Shown here piece after piece: positions 1 through 6,699 of a stretch of DNA of 46,200 bases. Under the pieces are notes generated by a model. The model was not told where the DNA came from. It ran no database searches and saw only the letters and a program-made list of their open reading frames with translations. This DNA is from an uncultured Bacteroidales bacterium. Its GTDB lineage: Bacteria > Bacteroidota > Bacteroidia > Bacteroidales > Bacteroidaceae. The position numbers and the translations under genes are program-made. The first letter of the stretch is position 1, and each line of letters opens with the position of its first letter. The stretch is from positions 1 to 46,200 of the forward strand of contig CACYZY010000008.1 in assembly GCA_902779085.1 (NCBI GenBank), given 5' to 3'.

Positions 1-1
1 A

Positions 2-316
2 CAGCTAACCCTACTGGATGCAGAGGGAAAGCCAACCTTATTTGCCCCTGTCATGCTTGCAGTCCTATCCACTTGTGCAGAACTTGAAAGGGAAAACATA
101 AAGTTCCGATTAAACAGTGGAAGAAAGCTATATATTGAACGTGGTGGGAAACTCGGTAGAAAGGTGGGAAGCGTGAAAAGCTTGGAACAAAAGAGAGAGC
201 AATACAAAGATATTATCTCTTACTTGAAGCGTGGCTATTCCATCCGTAATGTGGCTAAACTAACTGGCAAAGGGATAAGCACAGTTCAAAGGATAAAAGC
301 AGATTTCAACCTCTGA
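2..316 (+). CDS. Serine site-specific recombinase, C-terminal part (5' end outside window)
   Basis: The reading frame is open from the window edge, so the gene begins upstream. The visible 104 residues cover the end of the resolvase/invertase catalytic domain and the C-terminal DNA-binding part. The segment STCAELERENIKFRLNSGR matches the long E helix of serine recombinases (family consensus like AEMEREQI..R...G). A basic linker (GGKLGRKVGS) leads into a helix-turn-helix (GYSIRNVAKLTGKGISTVQR), as in Hin/resolvase-type enzymes. The catalytic serine would lie upstream and cannot be seen. Such enzymes invert, excise or resolve DNA at short paired sites. A hairpin terminator follows directly. 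The neighbours suggest it belongs to a mobile element. The family call is firm; the role (invertase or resolvase) is open. Confidence 0.88.
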   Translation, partial: QLTLLDAEGKPTLFAPVMLAVLSTCAELERENIKFRLNSGRKLYIERGGKLGRKVGSVKSLEQKREQYKDIISYLKRGYSIRNVAKLTGKGISTVQRIKADFNL

Positions 317-326
317 TAAGTGGAAA

Positions 327-362
327 GTAGGGCATCTTAACTAAGGTGTCCTACTCTTTTTT
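327..362 (+). terminator. Rho-independent terminator after the recombinase
   Basis: Arms 327-338 (GTAGGGCATCTT) and 343-354 (AAGGTGTCCTAC) pair over 12 positions, with two G-T type pairs, and are followed by TCTTTTTT at 355-362. It starts 11 bases after the recombinase stop. Confidence 0.8.
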
Positions 363-737
363 GTGTTATTCGACATGGTTTTGCAGGAAAATTTGTAGGA
401 TTGATGCAAAATATGACAAAAAACACCTATATTTGTAGCGATTTCAGTAGTCAGCATAGACTATTGAAAAGACATATAGGTGTTATTGAGATTATCTTCT
501 TGATTCGAATCTCGCAAATTTGAAACCCGTGAAGATGATGGCAATGGCACCACATCGTAGATATATCTATGCCTTTTCGTAGGCTTCTGATATTGTCTCT
601 CGGTGTGGGCTATTGTTTTATCCACGGGAAAGGCAATGCGAGAGCCAGAATCAAGGGTAAAGCAAATATAGTTCCCACACCTTTCTTTTTTATTAACCGC
701 TGATTTCTGGGGATTGGTTAGCACATTACTTTAGAGA
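363..737. other. Gene-poor spacer with an inverted repeat and a promoter-like box
   Basis: I see no convincing gene here. An 87-codon frame on the minus strand (724-461) begins with GTG, has no recognisable motif and is probably chance. The stretch holds an 11-base inverted repeat (422-432 AACACCTATAT, 474-484 ATATAGGTGTT) and a TAnnTTTG box (428-435 TATATTTG) that overlaps its left arm. No good -33 TTTG box lies 19-21 bases upstream. Confidence 0.4.
422..484. repeat. 11-base perfect inverted repeat around a promoter-like box
   Basis: Arm 422-432 reads AACACCTATAT and arm 474-484 is its exact reverse complement, with 41 bases between. It lies about 105 bases downstream of the serine recombinase gene. 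It could be a recombination site pair, an operator or a hairpin in a leader; the sequence does not decide. Confidence 0.5.
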
Positions 738-1196
738 ATGAAAGTTGTTGGGTTTGGTTTGCTGTTAGGCTTGGCTGTGTTAGCAGTCATAGCCTCATCA
801 TGTGGCAAGAATGAAGATGATGGTTTTGTACCTTATAACGGTCGTGGTTATTTATATTGTTATGGATATGAAGATGATTCCTATGAAACAAATGTGTGGA
901 TGAATAACCATGTTGTGAAAACATATCATGTTGATGAAAAAGTGCATATCAATTTTGTAAACAATACTGATGATTATCCTTATTATGAACTGAGCACGGA
1001 TAGAATAGAGAAGATGCTCAGTGATGGTTATTACATTGAAGAAGCAGGGTACGATAAGACTGGTAATGGTTGGGCAAAATATCTTGCGGATTTTAGACGC
1101 TTCGTAAAATCAAGCCTTTCAAAGTACAAATATGTTGCACAAATAGACGAATATCAGTTCCTGTTTTTCAACAGGACTTCTGACATTAACTATTAA
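738..1196 (+). CDS. Small predicted lipoprotein, function unknown
   Basis: This is a protein of 152 residues. It starts with a hydrophobic stretch (residues 4-20) that ends in a lipobox, IASSC with Cys at about 22, so it should be exported and lipid-anchored. An in-frame TAG just before the ATG fixes the start. The mature part is rich in Tyr and Asp/Glu (e.g. YLYCYGYEDDSYET) with no domain I recognise. It sits 83 bases before a larger Ig-domain lipoprotein on the same strand, so the two may be expressed together as element-encoded surface proteins. Existence is likely from the lipoprotein signal; function is unknown. Confidence 0.72.
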   Translation: MKVVGFGLLLGLAVLAVIASSCGKNEDDGFVPYNGRGYLYCYGYEDDSYETNVWMNNHVVKTYHVDEKVHINFVNNTDDYPYYELSTDRIEKMLSDGYYIEEAGYDKTGNGWAKYLADFRRFVKSSLSKYKYVAQIDEYQFLFFNRTSDINY

Positions 1197-1279
1197 CTAT
1201 GTGCTGCAAGTCTTTGCTCTTTTCATGTGACGGAAGAATAGAAAGTAATACTAATTAATAACTTAAAACAAAAATATTT

Positions 1280-2581
1280 ATGAAGAAATTAAGATTTCTG
1301 GGAATAGCTTTAATGGCAACCCTACTGAGCGTAGGAATTGCTTCTTGTGGCGGAAGCAATGATGACCCTATTAACAATGTAACGCCTACACCTACCCCAT
1401 CTAATACTACTGTAAAGGTGGAATCTGTGGCGGTTAGTTCAGCAACAGTAAGTCTAACGGAGGGGGATTCGCAGACTATCACAGTCACTATTTCTCCATC
1501 CAATGCCACAGACAAGAAATACACCTTTTCATCATCTGATACCAGTATCGTTACGATAGATGAGAATGGTAAGATTACGGCAGTGAAAGCAGGTGAAGCT
1601 ACCATCACAGCAACCACTTCTGATGGTAACAAGACTGCCACTTGCAAAGTTACAGTCAAGGTAAAAGAGATTCCTGTAGAAAGTGTTTCTTTGGATAAAA
1701 CGGAGCTTTCACTTACAGAAGAACAGACAGAAACTTTAACTGCAACAGTATATCCCGATAATGCTACCAATACAGAGGTGACTTGGACTTCTTCTGACCC
1801 AAGCATTGCAACGGTAGATAAGGATGGCAAGATTACTGCCCTGAAAGCGGGAGAAGCTACCATCACAGTAACTACTATGACTGGGAACAAATCAGCAGTC
1901 TGCAAAGTTGTTGTTAATGCAAGTAACAAAAGAATAAAGGAAATCTATTATAATGGTGGTGAGTTGGAACTAACATACAGATACGATTACGATTCGGAAA
2001 ATAGGGTTGTAAAGATTACTCAGGAGAAAAACCAGTGGAGCCATTTTTCAAGGAAATACGAAAAAAGTAAAACAATAACCAATTATAGTTATACCGATAA
2101 AAGCATCATGGAAAGGAATACCACATTAAGTCTTGCGAATGGTCTTATTAAAGATGGTTGTACTTATGATGACAATAATCGGCTTATAAAATACAAAAAA
2201 GACAGCAAGACAGTTTCATGGGAATGGGTTGATGGAAACCCCTCAAGAAATCCCAATAGTCCTACTCACACTATTGAATATTCAGACATAAAGATTCCCC
2301 ATAATTTCATCTTTCCAGAATACCATTATAATAATTTTTGGTTTACGCCTTTAGCTATGGCAGGTTACTATGGCAAACTTCCTGAAAATCTACCAAGTGT
2401 GATTCATTATAGATGGAAGTTAAATGATGGTACTGCTGTGCATACTATATATAATTTCTCATGGGTTTTCAACAATGGATATCTTACAAAAGTTGAAATA
2501 ATAGTAAATCAAGAGAGTTGGGCTAGGGACTATAATTATACTGTCCCAAGTAAACACCAATATTCTATCAAATGGGAGTAA
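1280..2581 (+). CDS. Lipoprotein with two bacterial Ig-like (BIG2) domains
   Basis: This is a protein of 433 residues. The N-terminus MKKLRFLGIALMATLLSVGI runs into a lipobox (IASC, Cys 23), giving a lipoprotein probably on the outer membrane or surface. A Thr/Pro linker (about 34-43) leads to two tandem BIG2 domains, about 47-127 and 131-213. Each has the family signature: the first with TVSLTEGDSQTITVTISPSN and VTIDENGKITAVKAGEATIT, the second with the matching ELSLTEEQTETLTATVYPDN and ATVDKDGKITALKAGEATIT. The remaining 220 residues are rich in Tyr, Asn and Trp, begin RIKEIYYNGGELELTYRYDY, and recall YD-repeat-like beta-rich domains. I cannot name this part. BIG2 domains are usual in surface and adhesin-like proteins. 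The exact ligand is unknown. Confidence 0.9.
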   Translation: MKKLRFLGIALMATLLSVGIASCGGSNDDPINNVTPTPTPSNTTVKVESVAVSSATVSLTEGDSQTITVTISPSNATDKKYTFSSSDTSIVTIDENGKITAVKAGEATITATTSDGNKTATCKVTVKVKEIPVESVSLDKTELSLTEEQTETLTATVYPDNATNTEVTWTSSDPSIATVDKDGKITALKAGEATITVTTMTGNKSAVCKVVVNASNKRIKEIYYNGGELELTYRYDYDSENRVVKITQEKNQWSHFSRKYEKSKTITNYSYTDKSIMERNTTLSLANGLIKDGCTYDDNNRLIKYKKDSKTVSWEWVDGNPSRNPNSPTHTIEYSDIKIPHNFIFPEYHYNNFWFTPLAMAGYYGKLPENLPSVIHYRWKLNDGTAVHTIYNFSWVFNNGYLTKVEIIVNQESWARDYNYTVPSKHQYSIKWE

Positions 2582-2600
2582 ATCATAAATGAATAAACAC

Positions 2601-2636
2601 TATCCAAGGGGGAGTGGCTCATTCTTTCCCTTGGAT
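2601..2636 (+). terminator. Hairpin after the BIG2 lipoprotein gene (possible terminator)
   Basis: Arms TATCCAAGGG (2601-2610) and CCCTTGGATA (near 2627-2636) are perfectly complementary around a loop of about 16 bases, 20 bases after the stop codon. The T tract behind it is weak (TTCATCTTTTG), so termination is likely but not certain. Confidence 0.55.
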
Positions 2637-2699
2637 ATTCATCTTTTGAATAACATGGATGAAAGCCAATTAGAAATATCTGAAGTAGAGCTAAAAGTA

Positions 2700-2735
2700 A
2701 AGCCAACCTATCCAACCGGGTAAGTTGGCTTTTTC
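2700..2735 (+). terminator. Second terminator-like hairpin
   Basis: AAGCCAAC (2700-2707) pairs with GTTGGCTT (2724-2731), and the 3' arm runs into TTTTTCC. It may back up the weaker hairpin at 2601-2636. Confidence 0.6.
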
Positions 2736-3147
2736 CATCTTCTTAGTTACCCCACTCACTTCTACCTTTTGACTAACTAAGGCTTCTTGGTAGTAACTGG
2801 CATCTGAAAAGTGTTGTTGGTCGGCACTCCTTTCAAACCAACCAGATTCCCGAAATAGTTTTGCAAATTTTGATTTTTCATAGTCCGAACTACTAATTAA
2901 GGATTAAACATACAATTTATCTACTTGTTATTGTCTCAACATTACCTATACAACTATACTCAGTTGAAATAGTTTGTCCAAATAATTTTCACTCAGCACC
3001 CCGATTTCGGGCAAAACGATGCGATTTCTGCCGTATTTCCGATTCCAGTCGATTTTTCTTGGGAATGTCGAAAAAGTTGAATATTGTAGTACATGCGATG
3101 GGAGCAGGGCTGAAAAGTGGAAATCGGGCTTTATGTAGCGATTTTGC
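2736..3147. other. Non-coding stretch left of the iterons
   Basis: No supported gene. By eye I see a short hairpin (CCCGATTTCGGG near 3000-3011) and a distant reverse copy of part of it (GAAATCGGG near 3120-3128). Position and content fit the flank of a replication origin or a control region. A minus-strand frame at 3212-2946 reads through the iterons and is not taken as a gene. Confidence 0.4.
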
Positions 3148-3213
3148 TCAAATTCCCTTTTGTGACACCTATTTCTCCCCTTACTGACACCCAATTCTCC
3201 CTTTTCTGACACA
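3148..3213 (+). repeat. Three tandem 22-base direct repeats (iterons)
   Basis: Units at 3148-3169, 3170-3191 and 3192-3213 share the pattern ATTCTCCCyTTnnTGACAC. The TGACAC core begins at 3163, 3185 and 3207, exactly 22 bases apart. Tandem repeats of this length directly before a replication-initiator-like gene are typical iterons, the binding sites of Rep proteins in theta-replicating plasmids and related elements. Being 22 bases apart puts the copies on the same face of the helix. The role is inferred from layout. Confidence 0.72.
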
Positions 3214-3271
3214 CTTAATAATATAATACTATAGATAATATTAGTAGGCTTCCCCCTGTCGGTTGAAGCCT
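3214..3271 (+). promoter_or_regulatory. AT-rich stretch and hairpin beside the iterons (origin-like)
   Basis: Bases 3214-3246 are almost only A and T (TTAATAATATAATACTATAG...), as in DNA-unwinding elements beside iterons. Directly after, AGGCTTC (3246-3252) and GAAGCCT (3265-3271) form a 7-base stem. Together with the iterons this is a candidate replication origin. Its activity is not shown by sequence. Confidence 0.45.
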
Positions 3272-3292
3272 CAACTTAATTACTCTTTAACC

Positions 3293-3478
3293 ATGATACT
3301 ATATAAAGCAAAAAATCGTTTATTTAATGACAGACTTGAAGCTAAAAGGGCTTTAGGACACAACAGATACAACAAAATGCTCAAAACTGGAGATTTAATC
3401 TTTACCACTAATTCATCGGCTATCTATGAAGTACATAACAATTCCGAAAGAACTTATGACCATATCCACAAGAGATAA
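3293..3478 (+). CDS. Small basic protein overlapping the Rep-like gene
   Basis: This is a protein of 61 residues from ATG 3293; a TTG start at 3263 is possible but falls inside a hairpin. It is basic, with a conserved-looking core (LFNDRLEAKRALGHNRYNKM, then LKTGDLIFTTNSSAIYEV). That has the look of a short DNA-binding or copy-control protein, but I do not recognise a named family. Its last 53 bases overlap the start of the next gene in another frame, so the two are probably translated together from one mRNA. Its place between iterons and the Rep-like gene suggests a part in replication or its control (inference). Confidence 0.55.
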   Translation: MILYKAKNRLFNDRLEAKRALGHNRYNKMLKTGDLIFTTNSSAIYEVHNNSERTYDHIHKR

Positions 3479-4244
3479 ACAAGGCATTGCACTTACTTAC
3501 GCCCTAATTAGAAACCAGATTATAGATAACTCACTAAAAGCAAGCTATCCAATCTCCTTTTTAGCAGTAGATAGCGGATTGTCAGAAAGTAGCATTAAGA
3601 GATACTTAGATAAACTTGATGAAAATAGGCTAATAACTATAGACCACAAGAAAGGCTCTGGTGAGTACCCTTACAACGTCTTTCACTTTCCAGAACTTAA
3701 AGAGGGTGAATACTCGGTAATCTATCCAGACATTCTATTTGATAGTACCCTTTCCCCGAAACTGAGGGGCTTGCTCTTACTTATCAAATTAAACTGCATT
3801 GCAGGAACTAATCACCTTACTTATGGTACTAAAGAAAAACTTGCTGAGATACTGCACATAGGAAAGAATCAACTGACACAATATTTAAATGAGCTTGCCA
3901 GTAAAGGCTATGTAAGATTGATAGATAAGACACTCATAATTACCAATGACAGCTTCCCGCTTTATTTAACGGAAAATGTCTCAAATACTTTATTCAAAAC
4001 CATCTATGACTACTGTCTATCTAAGGACACAGTTCCGCCCTACAAGCAAGTAGATGAGCGTGGAGAGGATAAAAACCTCACAATGATAGCAGCCCAATAT
4101 CCAGATGAAGAATCTCTCAGAGGGGCTTTAAATAAGCGATGCCCAACCTTGCCCAAGAACGTAACATTAGCTTATTTCTGCCAAGCTCTAAGAGGCATGA
4201 AACCTAATCAAGAAACAAAAGAATATGACTACATTATAGACTGA
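3426..4244 (+). CDS. Winged-helix protein, replication-initiator-like
   Basis: This is a protein of 272 residues. Two helix-turn-helix/winged-helix segments can be seen. The first is at about 15-75 (ISFLAVDSGLSESSIKRYLDKLDENRLI). The second is at about 115-175 (KEKLAEILHIGKNQLTQYLNELASKGYVRLIDK). Paired winged helices are the plan of many plasmid and phage replication initiators and replisome organisers (RepA, DnaD-like), and three 22-base iterons lie 210 bases upstream. The C-terminal part (about 200-272) has no motif I recognise. It could also be only a transcription regulator. The stop overlaps another open frame (4240-4458) that looks like a displaced C-terminus. The DNA-binding call is firm; the replication role is inferred from context. 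Confidence 0.78.
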   Translation: MKYITIPKELMTISTRDKQGIALTYALIRNQIIDNSLKASYPISFLAVDSGLSESSIKRYLDKLDENRLITIDHKKGSGEYPYNVFHFPELKEGEYSVIYPDILFDSTLSPKLRGLLLLIKLNCIAGTNHLTYGTKEKLAEILHIGKNQLTQYLNELASKGYVRLIDKTLIITNDSFPLYLTENVSNTLFKTIYDYCLSKDTVPPYKQVDERGEDKNLTMIAAQYPDEESLRGALNKRCPTLPKNVTLAYFCQALRGMKPNQETKEYDYIID

Positions 4245-4458
4245 CATTTCAAGTGAACTGCACCGTATTTATAAGAATGGGGATAGGGTGACAAACAAGC
4301 AACTAAAGACTACTATCCTCAGCATATATAGACAAAAGGGAATAAAAGGCAACTGTACTGCCACACATATCAGAAAGTATGGCTTCAATACCCATCCATG
4401 TAAGATAAGGACTGATAACGGTAGAAAAGATGGAGTGATACTATACTACGCAACATAA
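4240..4458 (+). pseudogene. Start-less coding remnant, possible C-terminus of a mobile-element replication protein
   Basis: This frame is open from just after a TAG (4237) to TAA 4456-4458 and has no ATG. It reads like true protein: DISSELHRIYKNGDRVTNKQ, then a helical part and HIRKYGFNTHPCKIRTDNGR. The pattern (V/R)TNK, then KYGFnTxPCKI, then a DGRK/G tail, reminds me of the C-termini of primase- or replication-type proteins in Bacteroidales elements, a memory-based match I could not test. The frame is +1 relative to the preceding Rep-like gene and overlaps its stop, so a lost upstream part, a frameshift in the Rep-like gene or a recoding event are all possible. A GTG start within it (RVTNK) would give 56 residues. 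Confidence 0.5.
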
Positions 4459-4507
4459 AAAAGATAAAGGGTAAAGGGAATAAGAAAAAGCAGAGATTGA
4501 TCATTCA

Positions 4508-4534
4508 TTGTGTGAAAATAAAGAATTATATTTG
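4508..4534 (+). promoter_or_regulatory. Putative Bacteroidetes-type promoter
   Basis: The box TATATTTG (4527-4534) matches TAnnTTTG, with TTG at 4508-4510. The spacing of 16 is shorter than the usual 19-21, so only the -7 box is convincing. The next start codon is at 4564. Confidence 0.5.
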
Positions 4535-4563
4535 CAGCCAGAAACCAATCTAAATTAGATAAA

Positions 4564-5592
4564 ATGACAAAAGAAGAATACTTCAAAGAGTACTATCCTG
4601 GGCTTGAATGGATTGATTTATCAAACAGTTACAAGTTGATCCAGAATGCCCTTTGGGAAGCCTACGATGAGGATGGGGGAGTTAAAGACTTTTCCAAACT
4701 AAAAATGGCATATAATCTTTGTGTCCCCATTTATAACAAGCTTAAAGATTATGAAGAACAGATAAGATATGACATTGATGAATTTGATGGAAAACATGGC
4801 TCAAGCACAATTTGTCAAGCGGGACATTTTGAAATAGTTGATTGTGTGCAAGATATGTGGTTCATCTGTCGTACTTTTCATGAATATTTTGAGTTTGTTG
4901 ATAGTTCTTTTTTTGAAGATATAACAAACAAATCAGAAGAAGCATCAATAGATAAAATAGATGAACCTGCTGAAGTTTCAACAGAACAAGAAGGCAACAA
5001 CCGTAAGGATAAGTTGTTAGTCCAAGAAGTAACAAATGAGGTTGTTGAATCATCAAAAATTGTAAAAGAGGACATCGAGGTTAAAGAAACCAAACTAATT
5101 AAAGATGAAAATCCAGAGCATAAAAAATGGTTTGTTGAAATCCTTAAAAATAAAATTCCGAAAGGAGAGGTTGATAGGAATTCTTTTTTGTTTAAAAGCT
5201 TAAATTGTTTGTTTGACGAATTGTGTGATAAAGAATGTTTAGAACCCAAAGATGAAGACCGTTTAATATTTATCTATCGTTTCTCTGGATTGAATAGACC
5301 TTTTCCCCCAGAAAAGAAAATTAAATGGAAAGGAAAGATCATCATTTTGGGCTATATAGCACGTTGTCTCTTATCTGACAGATCAAACTCACCTATGGCT
5401 TTTGGAACAGTTGCTTCATTTTTTATTTTAGAAAACGGGAAGGAACCAACGAACTTAGCAAGTGCAAAGAATTGTGAAGTAATGAACTTTGAGAAAGAAA
5501 AGGACAACCTTAATCCTAATTTTGTTAAAGTCGTAGAATTGCTAAGGAAGTGTGGCTTTGAAAAAGTTGAGTTTACATCATCAAGGAGATAA
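4564..5592 (+). CDS. Unrecognised 342-residue accessory protein
   Basis: This is a soluble protein of 342 residues with no signal peptide. Three parts can be seen: an N-terminal helical region with many aromatic residues (1-115, e.g. YYPGLEWIDLSNSYKLIQNA); an acidic, low-complexity linker (about 120-185, rich in Glu, Ser and Val); and a C-terminal domain (about 190-342) with IFIYRFSGLNRPFPPEKKI followed by KWKGKIIILGYIARCLLSD. The C-terminal style, a conserved W-K-G-x3-x-L-G-Y stretch, is one I associate with uncharacterised or regulatory proteins of Bacteroidales mobile elements, but I cannot assign a family. It has its own promoter-like box and ends about 150 bases before the tRNA. It is the last gene of the putative element. 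Confidence 0.72.
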   Translation: MTKEEYFKEYYPGLEWIDLSNSYKLIQNALWEAYDEDGGVKDFSKLKMAYNLCVPIYNKLKDYEEQIRYDIDEFDGKHGSSTICQAGHFEIVDCVQDMWFICRTFHEYFEFVDSSFFEDITNKSEEASIDKIDEPAEVSTEQEGNNRKDKLLVQEVTNEVVESSKIVKEDIEVKETKLIKDENPEHKKWFVEILKNKIPKGEVDRNSFLFKSLNCLFDELCDKECLEPKDEDRLIFIYRFSGLNRPFPPEKKIKWKGKIIILGYIARCLLSDRSNSPMAFGTVASFFILENGKEPTNLASAKNCEVMNFEKEKDNLNPNFVKVVELLRKCGFEKVEFTSSRR

Positions 5593-5669
5593 ATGAGTGG
5601 AGATAATGTCTCTTGAACCCAGTTTTATTTACACAAGATAAGGTCAAAAGTTAAATTTACATAAATACT

Positions 5670-5692
5670 AAACGGAACCTAAAACGGAACCT
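5670..5692 (+). repeat. Two direct copies of AAACGGAACCT
   Basis: Copies at 5670-5680 and 5682-5692 are identical over 11 bases. A related CCGGAACCT lies in the tRNA-Ser gene at 5772-5780. Short repeats like these beside a tRNA 3' end can be integrase arm or core sites. This is a suggestion only. Confidence 0.45.
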
Positions 5693-5710
5693 CAGATATA
5701 GATAAAAGTA

Positions 5711-5737
5711 AAACCCGCTGAATTTCAGCGGGTTTTC
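5711..5737. terminator. Strong bidirectional terminator between element and tRNA-Ser
   Basis: AAACCCGCTGAA (5711-5722) pairs with TTCAGCGGGTTT (5724-5735). T-rich tails follow on both strands (TTTTC on plus; TTTTACTTTTATC on minus). It would end the tRNA transcript on the minus strand and read-through from the element on the plus strand. Confidence 0.85.
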
Positions 5738-5747
5738 GTGGTTATTT

Positions 5748-5833
<86 letters not shown>

Positions 5834-6024
5834 AAGCGTCTATGCGACACACTTTCGTTTTGAAAGCGGTGCAAAGTTACGAATGTTTTTTGATTCTGCA
5901 AACCTTTTTGCATGTTTTTTGAAAAAAAGAGTAAATCCTAAGATTCTTGGTTTTTAAAAGGTTTAAGATTATTAGGGAAAAAGTAGGTAAACAGACGCTG
6001 TTTTCCTCATTTATTTATGGCAGG

Positions 6025-6120
6025 CATTTTTACGGTTTGTCGCACTATCTGCTATAGGTTGTCGGAAAGCCTTTTATATGTCATCGCAGTATCTACTATA
6101 AGGGTATGGGAGATATTGCG
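6025..6120. repeat. Dispersed intergenic hairpin repeat, copy 1
   Basis: The segment shares its layout with 37615-37710. It begins GCATTT-TACGG, continues GTCGCACTATCTGCTAT (6039-6055), and ends in a 40-base block (6081-6120) identical at 35 of 40 positions to 37671-37710. The block is an imperfect palindrome (CGCAGTATCT...AGATATTGCG) and can fold into a stem of about 16 pairs. No gene is seen in it. The rest of 5834-6292 is non-coding, with further short look-alike words (GGGTAA, CTATAGGG) but no clear unit. Confidence 0.7.
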
Positions 6121-6292
6121 TCGGGTAATAGGGAGCATCGCGATGAGTGAAAGAAAACTATGGAACGAGTTATGACAAACTTTAGTCATAGGGTAAGCTA
6201 GCCTTACCGATGGGTTTTGGAGGTATTACCCTTAGGTTAACGATGTATAAACTATAGGGTAATTTGTAGTTTGCACTAAATAGTAAGATTAG

Positions 6293-6628
6293 TTATATAT
6301 CCGGTTCCCAATAATGTTGCTGCATATCTACATGGCCATTGGATTTGAAGGTGACACCCTCTGCTTCTAATAGGAGGCGGTGCTGCATCCAACCAGGAGC
6401 TGTTCGTCCCACCTTATTTACTACACGATGACATGGCAGTTGCTCAGCACCTGGTGTGTAGCGAAGCGTTCTTCCCACCATGCGAGCATGGCTGGGCCAT
6501 CCTGCCAGTGCTGCTATAGTGCCGTAGGTAGTGACCTTTCCACGAGGTATCTGTGACACGATGTTCATAACATCATCGCCAAACCTATGGGCCTCTTCGG
6601 CTGTCATCTTGTCAGGGTAGTCTTTCAT
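6293..6628 (-). CDS. MGMT-family protein (6-O-methylguanine-DNA methyltransferase C-terminal domain)
   Basis: This protein of 111 residues consists only of the DNA-binding/active-site domain of O6-alkylguanine-DNA alkyltransferases. It has IPRGKVTTYGTIAALAG (residues 27-43), the arginine-finger region around RMVGRTLR, and the active-site motif PCHRVV with Cys 66. The usual N-terminal ribonuclease-H-like half is absent. Most single-domain relatives (ATL proteins) have Trp in place of the Cys; this one keeps the Cys, so it may transfer alkyl groups or only flag lesions for nucleotide excision repair. I chose ATG 6628. The longer frame, from 6682, would run through the terminator of the upstream gene. 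Cytosolic DNA repair; activity is open. Confidence 0.88.
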   Translation of the reverse strand: MKDYPDKMTAEEAHRFGDDVMNIVSQIPRGKVTTYGTIAALAGWPSHARMVGRTLRYTPGAEQLPCHRVVNKVGRTAPGWMQHRLLLEAEGVTFKSNGHVDMQQHYWEPDI

Positions 6629-6632
6629 GATA

Positions 6633-6672
6633 GATGATAAAAAGAAAGACACGCCCATTGGTGAGCGTGCCC
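6633..6672 (-). terminator. Terminator-like hairpin after the small exported protein gene
   Basis: On the minus strand CACGC (6669-6665) pairs with GCGTG (6654-6650), followed by TCTTTCTTTTTATC. The stem is short, so this is a moderate call. It sits 28 bases after the stop of the upstream gene and supports the shorter start for the alkyltransferase. Confidence 0.55.
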
Positions 6673-6699
6673 CTCTCAACATTTGAGCCTTATTCTTGA

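Noticed and set aside
461-724. Minus-strand frame of 87 codons (GTG start) before the small lipoprotein
   Set aside because: No recognised motif, no promoter on that strand, overlaps the inverted repeat. Kept only as part of the spacer note.
1255-1929. Minus-strand frame of 224 codons opposite the Ig domains
   Set aside because: It mirrors the Ser/Thr/Val-rich coding of the BIG2 repeats; the plus frame has a lipobox and two known domains.
2946-3212. Minus-strand frame of 88 codons with repeating residues
   Set aside because: It reads through the three iterons; the repeated residues are only the 22-base DNA repeat seen in translation. No homology-like motif.
3148-3213. CRISPR array before the Rep-like gene
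   Set aside because: Three directly adjacent units without unique spacers; fits iterons better.
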